Made by a program: the position numbers and the translations under genes. A stretch of 64,000 bases of DNA from assembly GCA_015057375.1 (NCBI GenBank), contig SVEM01000004.1:1-64000 (forward strand), read 5' to 3'. Positions within the stretch are counted from its first letter, which is position 1, and each line of letters opens with the position of its first letter. Under the pieces are notes generated by a model. That model saw only the letters and a program-made list of their open reading frames with translations, made no database searches and was not told where the DNA came from. This document shows, piece after piece, positions 8,205 through 17,413 of this stretch. This DNA comes from Lachnospiraceae bacterium (GTDB lineage Bacteria > Bacillota > Clostridia > Lachnospirales > Lachnospiraceae).

Positions 8205-9884
8205 TTATTCTTTTTGAGAACCGACAGGGTTTACAATACTATAACCTACGTTTACAAGATGATCCGCCACACGTTCAAGACCAACCACAACAGATGAATA
8301 ATACGGACTTACATCCATACTGCAGTTTCCTTCGGCGAGACGTGCAAAGTGGCTTGCCGTAAGTTCTTTTTTCATATTGTCAGTATCATTCTCAAGTGCT
8401 GCCAGCTCAGGCAATTCTGATTTATCTAAAGTGTCAAAAGCATTTCTGGATATAACAATCATACGTAAAATCTTGTCACACATCTTTTTAATATCTGCCT
8501 GAGCCTTCTCAGAAAACGTTATGTTCTTAGCAGACATTGCTGCCGCTATTTCATAAAAATTCTCAGCATGATCACCAATACGTTCAAGGTCGTTAAGCAC
8601 GTGGAAATATGATCCAATAACCTGTTCATCACTTTGCTCCACAGTTGGAGAAAGTTTGATAAGGAACCTTGTCAACGCACCATTTGTGTAATCAATAATT
8701 CCTTCATTTGCAATGACTTTGTCACCATTTGTAAGTATTTCTGTACCCATTGCATCAAAAGAGAGGTTTAAGTTTTCCTCAACCAGGCTAAACATATAGT
8801 CTATTTCTTTTTTTACCTGCATTAAAGCTACAGGTGCCATCGGCAAAAGACGGTCATCAACATATTTAAGTGCATAAGTATCCTCTGTTGTTTTCTTGTC
8901 TTTTATTACCAGACAGGAGTATTTAACCAACTGCGACACAAACGGCAGAAGCACACACGTTGTTGTTACATTAAAAATAACATGGAACAATGAAACCCTC
9001 ATCTGAAGAGACATAGGATCACTTCCCGGGAACATCGAAACAAGAAGATTTATCATCGGCTCATTAAATATCCAAACAATTGCCGTAAATAGAACTGTTC
9101 CGATTACATTAAATGTAAAATGTATAAGTGCAACTCGCTTGGAATTTGCATTTGCTCCAACGGATGCAAGAAGTGCTGTAACACATGTTCCGATATTCGC
9201 ACCAAGCACAATAAACAATGCAAGTTCAAGAGGAAGGATACCGGTTCCAACCATTGTGATTACAACGCCCGTCGCAGCCGATGAACTTTGTATCAGGGCT
9301 GTGAAAATCACACCAACAAATATAAGAAGCAGTGGTGAATCAATAACACTGAATATCCCCTGAAACATTGTTTCAACCAAAGGATTCCCAAATGCCTGCT
9401 CACTACTCATCACATTGAGACCCACAAAAATCAGTCCCAAACCACTGCATAAAAGACCTGCCAGCTTTATTTTTTCCTTTTTAAAGAAGCCCATCATAAC
9501 TCCGGCAAAAGCAAAAAGATACATAAGCATATTAAAATAATCGTTCTTTAATGCTACTAAAACACCTGTTATAGTTGTACCGATATTGGCACCCATAATT
9601 ATAGGTGTAGCTTGCATAAGTGTCATAACACCGGCATTAACAAGACCAATCACCATAACCGATGTTGCCGATGAACTTTGTATAATGGCAGTAACACCGG
9701 CACCGATGCCTACGCCCGAGAAACGGTTATTGCTTATTCGTCCGAGCAATTTTTTCATTCCCTCGCCGGCACTTTTTTCAAGTGCTTCGCTCATAAAATT
9801 CATACCGACGATAAATACTCCGACTCCTGCAAGTAACCATATAAGACTTTGTATAAGTTGTACTATTTCTTCTGCTGATAACAT
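8205..9884 (-). CDS. Na+/phosphate cotransporter with C-terminal PhoU-like domain
   Basis: An approximately 559-aa NptA/YjbB-type transporter. The N-terminal ~330 residues hold two Na/Pi-cotransporter repeats (PF02690), each with the QSSSA signature (IIQSSSATS and LIQSSSAATG). The C-terminal ~200 residues form a PhoU-like helical bundle (e.g. FHVLNDLERIGDHAENF and VVGLERVADHLVN). It imports phosphate using the sodium gradient, and the PhoU part probably regulates flux. Start: AAAGGAG is 7 nt before ATG 9884, so the upstream ORF start (9908) is not used. The gene is downstream of a KdpDE-like two-component pair with a terminator between them. Confidence 0.92.
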   Translation of the reverse strand: MLSAEEIVQLIQSLIWLLAGVGVFIVGMNFMSEALEKSAGEGMKKLLGRISNNRFSGVGIGAGVTAIIQSSSATSVMVIGLVNAGVMTLMQATPIIMGANIGTTITGVLVALKNDYFNMLMYLFAFAGVMMGFFKKEKIKLAGLLCSGLGLIFVGLNVMSSEQAFGNPLVETMFQGIFSVIDSPLLLIFVGVIFTALIQSSSAATGVVITMVGTGILPLELALFIVLGANIGTCVTALLASVGANANSKRVALIHFTFNVIGTVLFTAIVWIFNEPMINLLVSMFPGSDPMSLQMRVSLFHVIFNVTTTCVLLPFVSQLVKYSCLVIKDKKTTEDTYALKYVDDRLLPMAPVALMQVKKEIDYMFSLVEENLNLSFDAMGTEILTNGDKVIANEGIIDYTNGALTRFLIKLSPTVEQSDEQVIGSYFHVLNDLERIGDHAENFYEIAAAMSAKNITFSEKAQADIKKMCDKILRMIVISRNAFDTLDKSELPELAALENDTDNMKKELTASHFARLAEGNCSMDVSPYYSSVVVGLERVADHLVNVGYSIVNPVGSQKE

Positions 9885-9956
9885 AGTATTTCTCCTTTCG
9901 ATATTCACCCCACTTTAATTTATTATATCGATTATCCGGTTAAGAGGCGGTAAATA

Positions 9957-9993
9957 AAAAGCACCGAATTACCAAAGTAATCCAATGCTGTAT
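9957..9993 (-). terminator. intrinsic terminator after the response regulator gene
   Basis: On the minus strand AGCATTGGATTAC pairs with GTAATTCGGTGCT. All 13 positions pair if G-U wobbles are counted, and the hairpin is followed by T5. The wobbles make it work only in minus-strand RNA, matching the gene orientation. Confidence 0.75.
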
Positions 9994-9996
9994 ATC

Positions 9997-10701
9997 CTAT
10001 TCATTCAGGCGATACCCTACACCAAGCTCATTTGCAATATAATTTTGTTCTCCGGGTTTGTCTCCGATTTTCTTTCGGATATTTGCCATATTAACCTGTA
10101 GTTTTTTTATACTTCCTTCTTGTTCATATCCGCCCCAAATAGCTTTGATAATTGCTGCATAAGTCATCATCTTACCACAGTTTTCAGAGAGAAGCGTAAC
10201 GATATTATACTCCGTTTGCGTAAGCTTGACTTCATTGCCATCTATAAATATCCGACGTGCATCATAATCGATTTCCATCCCTTTAAGAATGAATTTCCCA
10301 CCCGGTAATCTTCCTTCATCTGCACTAAAGCGGTTATTACGAAGTGCTGCTCTTACTCTTGCAAGCAATTCTCCTGAGCCAAACGGCTTGGTAATATAAT
10401 CATTGGCACCTCTGTCTAAGGCGGCAATCTTATCATTTTCGTTCGTACGGGCAGACAACACTATTATTGGAGTTAAAGAGTCCTTGCGGATATAATCAAG
10501 CAGATTCATACCATCCATATCAGGAAGCCCGAGATCTAAGATAATAAGATCCGGCAGATAAGATGCATACATAGTTTTTGCATTTGAACAAGAATCTGCA
10601 AGAATTGTCTGATATCCTTCAGTTTCAAGCATTGTTGCCACAAGATTTCTGATATTTGCTTCGTCTTCAACAAGAAGAACTTTATATTTATTATGTCTCA
10701 T
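9997..10701 (-). CDS. OmpR-family response regulator, KdpE-like
   Basis: An approximately 234-aa cytosolic DNA-binding regulator. The receiver domain (~1-115) has the acidic pocket (VEDEAN), the phospho-acceptor Asp in LIILDLGLPDMDG, Thr/Ser in VLSA and Lys in TKPF. The C-terminal winged helix (~130-232) is of the OmpR/PhoB type. Overall it resembles KdpE. The start is taken as ATG 10701, 4 nt after the kinase stop. The longer ORF start at 10722 is a TTG inside the kinase gene. It is translationally coupled to the kinase gene. No kdpFABC genes are in the window, so the regulon is unknown. Confidence 0.9.
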   Translation of the reverse strand: MRHNKYKVLLVEDEANIRNLVATMLETEGYQTILADSCSNAKTMYASYLPDLIILDLGLPDMDGMNLLDYIRKDSLTPIIVLSARTNENDKIAALDRGANDYITKPFGSGELLARVRAALRNNRFSADEGRLPGGKFILKGMEIDYDARRIFIDGNEVKLTQTEYNIVTLLSENCGKMMTYAAIIKAIWGGYEQEGSIKKLQVNMANIRKKIGDKPGEQNYIANELGVGYRLNE

Positions 10702-10705
10702 ATTT

Positions 10706-11752
10706 TCACATATCCAGCACAAAACTGAATATTGCCCCTCCCATTTTTATATTTTCAGCTTTAATATTTCCTCCGTGTGCTTTAATAATCGTTGCGCATA
10801 CAGAAAGGCCGATACCTGCATTTTTCTTTTGGCTGTCTGCTACTTCATCTTCCGATGTATAATATCCGGTAAAGATTGTATCTAATCGTTTAGGATTGAT
10901 GCCAGATCCATTATCCTCTATCTCAAAAATAGCCTGGTTTTCTGATGTCCTTACCCTGAGTATCAAACGAGTCATTCCGTCTGCATGCTGAACCGCATTT
11001 TCAAGCATATTAACAATAACCTGTTCAATTAAAATCGCATCCATCGGAATAATAATTACTTCGTCGGGAATATCAATTTCAACTTTTTGTTTAGGATAAC
11101 GTTTTTTGAATTTTAAAACCACTGAATCAATAAGTTCCTCAAGCACTGTAGGAGTCTTAATAATTTTCACCTGACCACTGTCAATACGTGTAATGGAAAG
11201 AAGATTTTCAACCATACGAACAAGCCATTCGGCATCTTCTTTTATTCCGGATATGATTTTTATTTTTTGAGCTTCTGTCATCAAATCACTATTTTCAAGA
11301 AGAGTTGTGCCAGAACCATAAATAGTTGTCAACGGCGTTCGCAGATCGTGAGAAACTGCCCTAAGCAAATTCGCTCTCATACGTTCTTTTTCATTTTCAG
11401 CTTTCATCGCTTCATGTCGCTTAACTTTGGTTGTAAGTGCACTTGTAAGAATTGCAATGGCAATCATAACAATACCCGAAATAAGATTAACAGGTGGTGT
11501 AAAATCAAGTGCAAAATACGGAAATGCAAATGCATAATTAACCGCAACTGTGCTGATAAAAGCAGCCAAAACACCATAAAGATATCCTTCAGTCAAAATG
11601 GATATAAGAAATACTGCAAACACAAAAACTGTAGTTATATGTTCCTGAACATCAAATATATATTGAAACAGAAGGCTTAGTCCAAACGCACAAATTAAAG
11701 ATACTATCATGATTGAACTATTTTTTATACATTTGCCAAACATCTTCATCAA
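10706..11752 (-). CDS. membrane sensor histidine kinase, truncated KdpD-like
   Basis: A 348-aa kinase with four N-terminal TM segments of the DUF4118 type found in KdpD (~10-105), then HisKA with phospho-acceptor His in AVSHDLRTPL (~135), and an HATPase domain with N box (QVIVNMLENAVQHA), DNGSGI and GIGLSVC. It lacks the large cytosolic KdpD and USP domains of classical KdpD (~900 aa), so it is the short form of that kinase. It pairs with the adjacent KdpE-like regulator. The trigger is unknown; K+ or envelope state are possible by analogy. Confidence 0.9.
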   Translation of the reverse strand: MMKMFGKCIKNSSIMIVSLICAFGLSLLFQYIFDVQEHITTVFVFAVFLISILTEGYLYGVLAAFISTVAVNYAFAFPYFALDFTPPVNLISGIVMIAIAILTSALTTKVKRHEAMKAENEKERMRANLLRAVSHDLRTPLTTIYGSGTTLLENSDLMTEAQKIKIISGIKEDAEWLVRMVENLLSITRIDSGQVKIIKTPTVLEELIDSVVLKFKKRYPKQKVEIDIPDEVIIIPMDAILIEQVIVNMLENAVQHADGMTRLILRVRTSENQAIFEIEDNGSGINPKRLDTIFTGYYTSEDEVADSQKKNAGIGLSVCATIIKAHGGNIKAENIKMGGAIFSFVLDM

Positions 11753-11835
11753 ATCACCTTTTTGTTAAAATTCCAATGACAATATAACATAACTTTATAT
11801 AAACTTCTATATATACATGGATAATAAACGGCTAA

Positions 11836-11877
11836 AAATAAAAACACCGGGAAAAACTTTTACAGTTCTTCCCGGTA
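11836..11877 (-). terminator. intrinsic terminator after the secreted GH43 gene
   Basis: An 8-bp stem ACCGGGAA/TTCCCGGT (11846-11853 with 11869-11876). On the minus strand it is followed by TGTTTTTATTTTT. It lies directly 3' of the GH43 gene. Confidence 0.85.
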
Positions 11878-11888
11878 TACACATTTAC

Positions 11889-13862
11889 TTATTTAATAAC
11901 TACGGTCTTCTTTTGACCCTTACCTTTAAACAACTTCTTATAAGCCTTAAGTCTTGCCTTCGGCACTTTGATCACTGCTTTTTTATGTATTCCCTTAAAG
12001 CAAGCCTTTCCGACTTTTTTGATTGTCTTAGACTTAACAACAATATTTTTAAGCTTCTTACATCCGGCAAATGCCTTCTTTTCTATCCGAACAACCCTAT
12101 ATGTTTTTCCAAGAATAGTAACTTTTTTCGGAATAACAACTTTCTTTATGTTTTTGGTAATTGCTCCGGCAAATGATACTATACCATTTCCGTCTGCATC
12201 CTTGGATACAACCTTATACACACAACCTGCATTTGCATAAATTCCACCAACCTTTGCTTCACCATCATCCGGTAATAATGGCGGTGATGTTGCAAATTGC
12301 ACAGGAGATTTTGTCGGAACTTCTGTAGGTACAGGTGTAGGTGTTGCCGGATTGATTCCTGTAAGCTCAAATCTGAAATCATATAAATCAGCAATTTCAT
12401 TTCCATGATTTGCACTAAATACGAAATACAATGCATGCTTTCCGTTTACATCATCAAGTTCAGGTATCTCTATATGCGCTGTTGTAATCTCATTTTTTGA
12501 ATCAGACGACTTAACCTCAATCTCACCGATAGGTACTCCGCCCTTACTCTCCCAAGGACTGTCAAGCATAAGTTTTATAACACCATCATTACCTTTAGCC
12601 ATATAGTCAAGCTCAAACTCTGTATCCTGCCAATACTCTTTATTAAAGTTAAAATACTTAAATCCTACTTTAGCATTGTTCTTATTGTTACATACAGGAG
12701 CGCCGTCATAATTCTCATCATATGTAGCCTTTATATATGGTCCGCCTGTCATATAACATGTAATACCTGCAGAGTAGTTCTTATAAGGATCAAGTCCGTT
12801 AACCTCTAATCCTTCTGATGTCAGCTCTGCTTCAGGGATAATAACTTCACCATTATCATTAATACTTACTTCTACACGTTCAGCTGTTCCCTGTCTTGAA
12901 TACTGGTCATTATTAATACATCTGTGATAGAAAATGAACCATTCGCCATTAACCTCTACCAAGCTTCCGTGTGTATTACCTGCAGGCTGGGTAGCTATAT
13001 TATTTCCGTTTTCATCTTTCTCTCTTGCTCTGGCATCTACAATAGTTCCACCGTAAGTCCATGGTCCTAAAGGTGTATCACTGTAAGCATATGCAAGAGT
13101 TGCATTAGTTGCTCCCATTCCAAATTCACCGTTCTGTGACATACGGCTATATACAAATACATACTTTGTAAATCCATTATCAGTAATCTTTCTCATTGAA
13201 GAAGCTTCGAAGAATCTGAACTTACCTCCATTACTTCCGTCAATACCTGTATCTGCTTCCTTAAGCTCCCTGCATCCTGCTTTGATAGTACACATTGTAT
13301 TAGGATCAAGCTCTGCCATACTTGAACTCTGGAATCCCCAATATCCGTATACTCTTCCGTCATCATCCACAAATACTGCAGGGTCAAAACCTAAAACAGA
13401 ATTAGTTGCATATACTTCAAATGGTCCTTCAGGACTGTCTGACCTTGCAGCTGTTCCGTCATATGACTGGTCATTCGGATATAAATAGTACTCCTTACTT
13501 CCATCAGGATGAACAACTTCAGTGATATCCGGAGCAAACAGTGTATGTCCGTTATGTGTATAAATTACACCGTGACACTCCCAGTCCGTAAGGTCCTCAA
13601 CCGGTGCTGACCACAATACAAAGTTATCTCCGCAATACTTAGTTTTATGTGTATCATGAGAACCATAAACATATAATCTGTACTTACCCGGTTCATCCGG
13701 ATCTTCAAATACATAAGGCTCTCCATCAGGAATATGCTCCCAAAGCGGCAGATACGGATTAACTGCTTTTGATTCTGAACAATCAAAAACGCCTCCGATA
13801 ACAGCTCCAAGTGCAAGCACTGCCATTAAACATACTACATGCTTTAATATCTTTTTAATCAT
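11889..13862 (-). CDS. secreted GH43 glycosidase with CBM6-like and BspA-type LRR modules
   Basis: An exported enzyme of about 657 aa. In order: signal peptide (~1-33); GH43 five-bladed propeller (~38-360) with segments IPDGEPYVFEDP, FAPDI, DPAVFVDDDGRVYGYWG (Asp) and FRFFEASSMRK (likely acid Glu); a CBM6-like sandwich (~370-510, VGFKYFNF...HALYFVFS); a Pro/Thr linker; and a Lys-rich LRR_5/BspA-like tail (~545-657, IEKKAFAGCKKLKNIVV). GH43 members remove arabinose, xylose or galactose from plant glycans. The exact substrate is not readable. Start: AGGAGG is 7 nt before ATG 13862. It shares the Lys-rich C-terminal strategy with the GH97 and phosphatase proteins nearby. Confidence 0.88.
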   Translation of the reverse strand: MIKKILKHVVCLMAVLALGAVIGGVFDCSESKAVNPYLPLWEHIPDGEPYVFEDPDEPGKYRLYVYGSHDTHKTKYCGDNFVLWSAPVEDLTDWECHGVIYTHNGHTLFAPDITEVVHPDGSKEYYLYPNDQSYDGTAARSDSPEGPFEVYATNSVLGFDPAVFVDDDGRVYGYWGFQSSSMAELDPNTMCTIKAGCRELKEADTGIDGSNGGKFRFFEASSMRKITDNGFTKYVFVYSRMSQNGEFGMGATNATLAYAYSDTPLGPWTYGGTIVDARAREKDENGNNIATQPAGNTHGSLVEVNGEWFIFYHRCINNDQYSRQGTAERVEVSINDNGEVIIPEAELTSEGLEVNGLDPYKNYSAGITCYMTGGPYIKATYDENYDGAPVCNNKNNAKVGFKYFNFNKEYWQDTEFELDYMAKGNDGVIKLMLDSPWESKGGVPIGEIEVKSSDSKNEITTAHIEIPELDDVNGKHALYFVFSANHGNEIADLYDFRFELTGINPATPTPVPTEVPTKSPVQFATSPPLLPDDGEAKVGGIYANAGCVYKVVSKDADGNGIVSFAGAITKNIKKVVIPKKVTILGKTYRVVRIEKKAFAGCKKLKNIVVKSKTIKKVGKACFKGIHKKAVIKVPKARLKAYKKLFKGKGQKKTVVIK

Positions 13863-13939
13863 CAAAGCCCCTCCTTCTCCGTTTTTATAAATTATATAAT
13901 AAAAATCATTATTTGTCTTGCAATATTACTATAAAAATC

Positions 13940-15064
13940 TCACTTTTTTACAAGCATACATGAAGCTGTCCATGCCGATATCGGAACAGCAAGCACAACT
14001 GCTGCGGTACATGCAATCCCTTGCAGAAGTTCAATAACAATAAAATCCGAAGTCATAAGCTGGACAAACGACATATTATATGATGCAAATATTATAAGAT
14101 TAACAAAACTTCCGCCGGCAAATGCGAGAATAAGTGTATTGGTCATAGTTCCTATCATATCTTTTCCCATGTTCATTCCGGCTGTAAAAAGCTCTTTTCT
14201 ACCAATGGATTCTTTAATACCTATCATTTCATAAAGCGCAGATGTAACTGACATTGCAACATCCATTACCGCTCCGAGACTCGCAATAAGTATTCCGGTA
14301 TATAAAATATTATAAACCTGAAGTCCGTATCTGCTCGATACTGCAAGCACAGCATCAGATTCTGATATATTGTAACCGTTTACATGCAAAAGTTCCGAAA
14401 ATACAGCATAAATTACTCCCGAAAGAATAACCCCAAGCGATGTTGATATAATAGCTGAGAGTGTTTTTTTGCTTATGCCCGTAAGAAGAACCAGCGAGAC
14501 AGTCGTAATTATGGCTACACTGAGTATGCCGATAACAATCGGTGAGCTTCCGAAATATACAAGCGGAAGCGTAAATTTAACAAATACATACACGGAAAAT
14601 GCAAGTCCTGCCACCGTCATCAGACCCTTTTTACGCCCTATAATAATTATCATTAAAACAAATAATCCTATAAGCACATAAATCACAGTCAGTCTGTAAT
14701 ATTGAAAAACATAACTGCTGCCACTTTCCTCATCTATACCCAGCATAACAGCATCGTTTACCTTAAGCTGTATATGATGTGTCGTAGAGACATAGTTCGT
14801 TACCGAAACTATGTCTCCCTTATGTTTACCATTTAAAATTTTAACAGATATATCCTGCTCACCTACATACCCTCCGGGTCTGCTTGGATCAGAAGAAAGT
14901 CTTTCTTCCGCAATCTCAATAACTTTTCCCTTTACAAATGACATCTTGCCCTGACTGTCATCTGCCATACTGTACGAGTGAGTTTCACCGAGCCATATGG
15001 TATATGCAAAAAACAAAACAAGAAATATACCCATGGCTCCGTAAAGCATTATATGTTTTTTCAT
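13940..15064 (-). CDS. YibE/F-like multipass membrane protein
   Basis: A 374-aa membrane protein matching the YibE/F family (PF07907). One N-terminal TM is followed by a small extracytoplasmic beta-rich domain (~35-120, KVIEIAEERL...VSVTNYVS), then about seven TM segments. Conserved glycines and prolines lie in the membrane part (e.g. GAVMDVAMSV and GRKELFTAGMNMGKDMIG). Family members are of unknown function and often sit near transport or phosphate genes. It begins 7 nt after the metallophosphatase gene ends on the same strand, so the two form an operon. Confidence 0.85.
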   Translation of the reverse strand: MKKHIMLYGAMGIFLVLFFAYTIWLGETHSYSMADDSQGKMSFVKGKVIEIAEERLSSDPSRPGGYVGEQDISVKILNGKHKGDIVSVTNYVSTTHHIQLKVNDAVMLGIDEESGSSYVFQYYRLTVIYVLIGLFVLMIIIIGRKKGLMTVAGLAFSVYVFVKFTLPLVYFGSSPIVIGILSVAIITTVSLVLLTGISKKTLSAIISTSLGVILSGVIYAVFSELLHVNGYNISESDAVLAVSSRYGLQVYNILYTGILIASLGAVMDVAMSVTSALYEMIGIKESIGRKELFTAGMNMGKDMIGTMTNTLILAFAGGSFVNLIIFASYNMSFVQLMTSDFIVIELLQGIACTAAVVLAVPISAWTASCMLVKK

Positions 15065-15071
15065 ATTTTTC

Positions 15072-17243
15072 CTATCGTTTTACTTTAACAGTAATCTTAA
15101 TCTTCTTTTTGGATCCGTCTGTTGTCTGTACCGTAATTATACTCTTACCTTTTTTCAAGGCAGTGATAACACCTTTTTTTGATACCTTTGCAACTTTCTT
15201 GTTAGATGATGTATATTTGAGTTTCTTTACAGTTGCATTTTTCGGTGTAATCTTTATGTTAAGCTTATGTTTTTTCTTAACCTTTAAGATTACTTTTTTC
15301 TTATCTGCTTTTATCTTTTTAATTAATACTTTTTCATCCGGCACATCCTGCACAATTGGTGCATCCGGCTTTGATAGTTTTTCACCGGCTACTGCTACTG
15401 CATATGTACCTGTTTTCTTTGTGTTAATAACAAATCCCTGTACACCATCTTTTGTTGTAAGTGTTGCTTTTTCCTTTACTACATATCCGGCATCTGAAAG
15501 AGAGTATAATGCATATTTTGCAACGTTTGGAACTTCTTTTACCTTAGGCATAGGGATAAATACTTCAGCATTATCCGTAAAGTCCATATCTTTTCCGCAC
15601 CATGTAGTATTTACATCATATACGGTACTGTAATGCTTGTAGTCCTTCATCTCAGCATCGACACTTGCAGCACCGGATAATTTATTAAATTCATCTCCTG
15701 ATGTAATTATATTTGCCGATACCTTAACTTCATCCTGAGAAAATACATTAGGCACTTTTACCTTTATTCCTGTCGTTTCATCAGCCACAGTTTTTTCAGC
15801 ACCCATTTTCTTGAATTCGGTAGTCTTCTTTATCGTAAAGTCATCAACGACTGACATAGAACCTTCTGTTCCGGTATAGCCGTTGCCCTCGGCCGTACGG
15901 TATGTCACTATTCTTAATGATGTTTCGTATGGTGTTGTGCTTATATCGATATTGGAAATATTAGGAGTGTACTGCTGTTCATGTACTGCCATATAATCAT
16001 AATCAATGCTTACAGGATCATTGTAGAGAACGCCGCTTGCAGTATTTCCTGTTATATAATATATTCCGTCCGGATCTGTCACCTCTGCCGGAGCTCCCTC
16101 TGTAGAAAGGGCATTAAGCCCCTGCATAAGATATGTTCTGCTGTAATAATGTTCGTGTCCGTTAAGCACAAGGTCAATTCCGTAATCAACATCAATCTCG
16201 TCAAGAAGAGGAACGAGTGTGTTTCTCATAGTTCTTGTAGATTCTTCCGTTGCATGCCATCCACCGCTGAATAATGCCTCATGGAATATAATAATACGCC
16301 AATCAGTATCAGGATTCTTCTCAATGGCTTCTTTAATAAATGCAACGTGATCATCAACATGTGTAAGTGCACTTGTTATATTATTTCTTACACTGCTTGT
16401 AAGATTGATAAATAATGCATTATTATATGTATACCAATAATCACCCGGTGTATCCATGTAGCTTCCTATATCTGTCTGGTTAGGCTGGTTAAAATGCTCG
16501 GCATACACAATTCCGGTAGTATGCTGGTCATGATTTCCTACGGTAGTACCAAGCGCTAAACTCTTAAGTCTTTCAGGTGCAAGGAAACCATCAATATACT
16601 CTGATTCCTCACCACCGCCATTGTGCGCAAGGTCGCCTGCTATAACCATCATGCTTGCGTCAGGATTAACCTCAGTTATCTTATCAACCGAACTTATCCA
16701 TCTGCCTATAGCAGCAGCATTTTCACCGGATGCATTGTTAAGCTGCGGATCTGTAGCAAAATAAAAACTCCACTCAGGAATGGTCCCTTTTACTTCAAAT
16801 TCATAAGTCTCCGAATACACATCTCCGTTTTGTACACGGTATATATATTCAGTATTAGCCTTAAGTCCTTTAACAGTCGCCTTATTTATCTGATAATCTA
16901 TATAATTGTTACTTTTAGAACCTGTGTACTTGAGAGGCTCCGTCACTGCTTCACCTACAAGAACTCCGTCTTTTGGAAAGCCTGTTTCGTCAAGTTTAGC
17001 GGCATCATCCGTTTTCTCGGCCATATATACCGCACCCTCTTCTCCGATACGGTCATACCATGTAAAATTAAGTTCTGTCTCATCCGAGCCCGGATTAAGC
17101 GCTATTGCAATAAAGTCATCTTCTTCGCCCATCTGGTCTGCAACAGCAATCTTCTTATCAAAATCCACAAGCTGAAGTTCACTTGCAAGAGGAACTGCCA
17201 GTGCAACAATCAACGCTATAACTATATGCTTACTTTTTCTCAT
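15072..17243 (-). CDS. secreted metallophosphatase (purple-acid-phosphatase-like) with Big_2 domain
   Basis: An approximately 723-aa exported phosphatase. After a signal peptide (~1-30) comes an Fn3-like N-terminal domain typical of purple acid phosphatases (~40-160). The calcineurin-like domain (~165-420) shows the metal motifs FATDPQ, GDLAHNGG, GNHD, FHEA and NGHEHYY. A middle beta-rich region leads to a Lys-rich bacterial Ig-like Big_2 domain (~640-723, SSNKKVAKVSKKGVITALKKG). It probably releases phosphate from organic esters outside the cell, complementing the Na/Pi transporter nearby. Start: TTGGAGAG is ~7 nt before ATG 17243, not the upstream ATG of the longest ORF. Confidence 0.88.
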   Translation of the reverse strand: MRKSKHIVIALIVALAVPLASELQLVDFDKKIAVADQMGEEDDFIAIALNPGSDETELNFTWYDRIGEEGAVYMAEKTDDAAKLDETGFPKDGVLVGEAVTEPLKYTGSKSNNYIDYQINKATVKGLKANTEYIYRVQNGDVYSETYEFEVKGTIPEWSFYFATDPQLNNASGENAAAIGRWISSVDKITEVNPDASMMVIAGDLAHNGGGEESEYIDGFLAPERLKSLALGTTVGNHDQHTTGIVYAEHFNQPNQTDIGSYMDTPGDYWYTYNNALFINLTSSVRNNITSALTHVDDHVAFIKEAIEKNPDTDWRIIIFHEALFSGGWHATEESTRTMRNTLVPLLDEIDVDYGIDLVLNGHEHYYSRTYLMQGLNALSTEGAPAEVTDPDGIYYITGNTASGVLYNDPVSIDYDYMAVHEQQYTPNISNIDISTTPYETSLRIVTYRTAEGNGYTGTEGSMSVVDDFTIKKTTEFKKMGAEKTVADETTGIKVKVPNVFSQDEVKVSANIITSGDEFNKLSGAASVDAEMKDYKHYSTVYDVNTTWCGKDMDFTDNAEVFIPMPKVKEVPNVAKYALYSLSDAGYVVKEKATLTTKDGVQGFVINTKKTGTYAVAVAGEKLSKPDAPIVQDVPDEKVLIKKIKADKKKVILKVKKKHKLNIKITPKNATVKKLKYTSSNKKVAKVSKKGVITALKKGKSIITVQTTDGSKKKIKITVKVKR

Positions 17244-17350
17244 AACAACTCTCCAATACATAAATTTATATTTATAAACACATAAAAATTATCTCATACA
17301 GAAATACAAAAAACAATATAAAAAGTGTAACACAAGTTATACCTTTTGTA

Positions 17351-17380
17351 TTGGTATTTTATGATTATTTGTTTTATAAT
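17351..17380 (+). promoter_or_regulatory. putative sigma-A promoter of the CE15 gene
   Basis: TTGGTA (17351-17356) and TATAAT (17375-17380) are separated by 18 bp. They are placed 34 nt upstream of the CE15 start codon in the divergent spacer. Confidence 0.6.
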
Positions 17381-17413
17381 AAATACATGTAATCATAGAA
17401 GGAGAATGATGTT

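Noticed and set aside
9909..9996. Sharing of one transcript by the response regulator and the Na/Pi transporter
   Set aside because: A good terminator (9957-9993) lies between them, so simple co-transcription is unlikely although readthrough cannot be excluded.
11267..11680. 137-aa plus-strand frame rich in Cys, Lys and Asn
   Set aside because: It lies wholly antisense to the histidine kinase gene. Its composition reflects the reversed codons of that gene.
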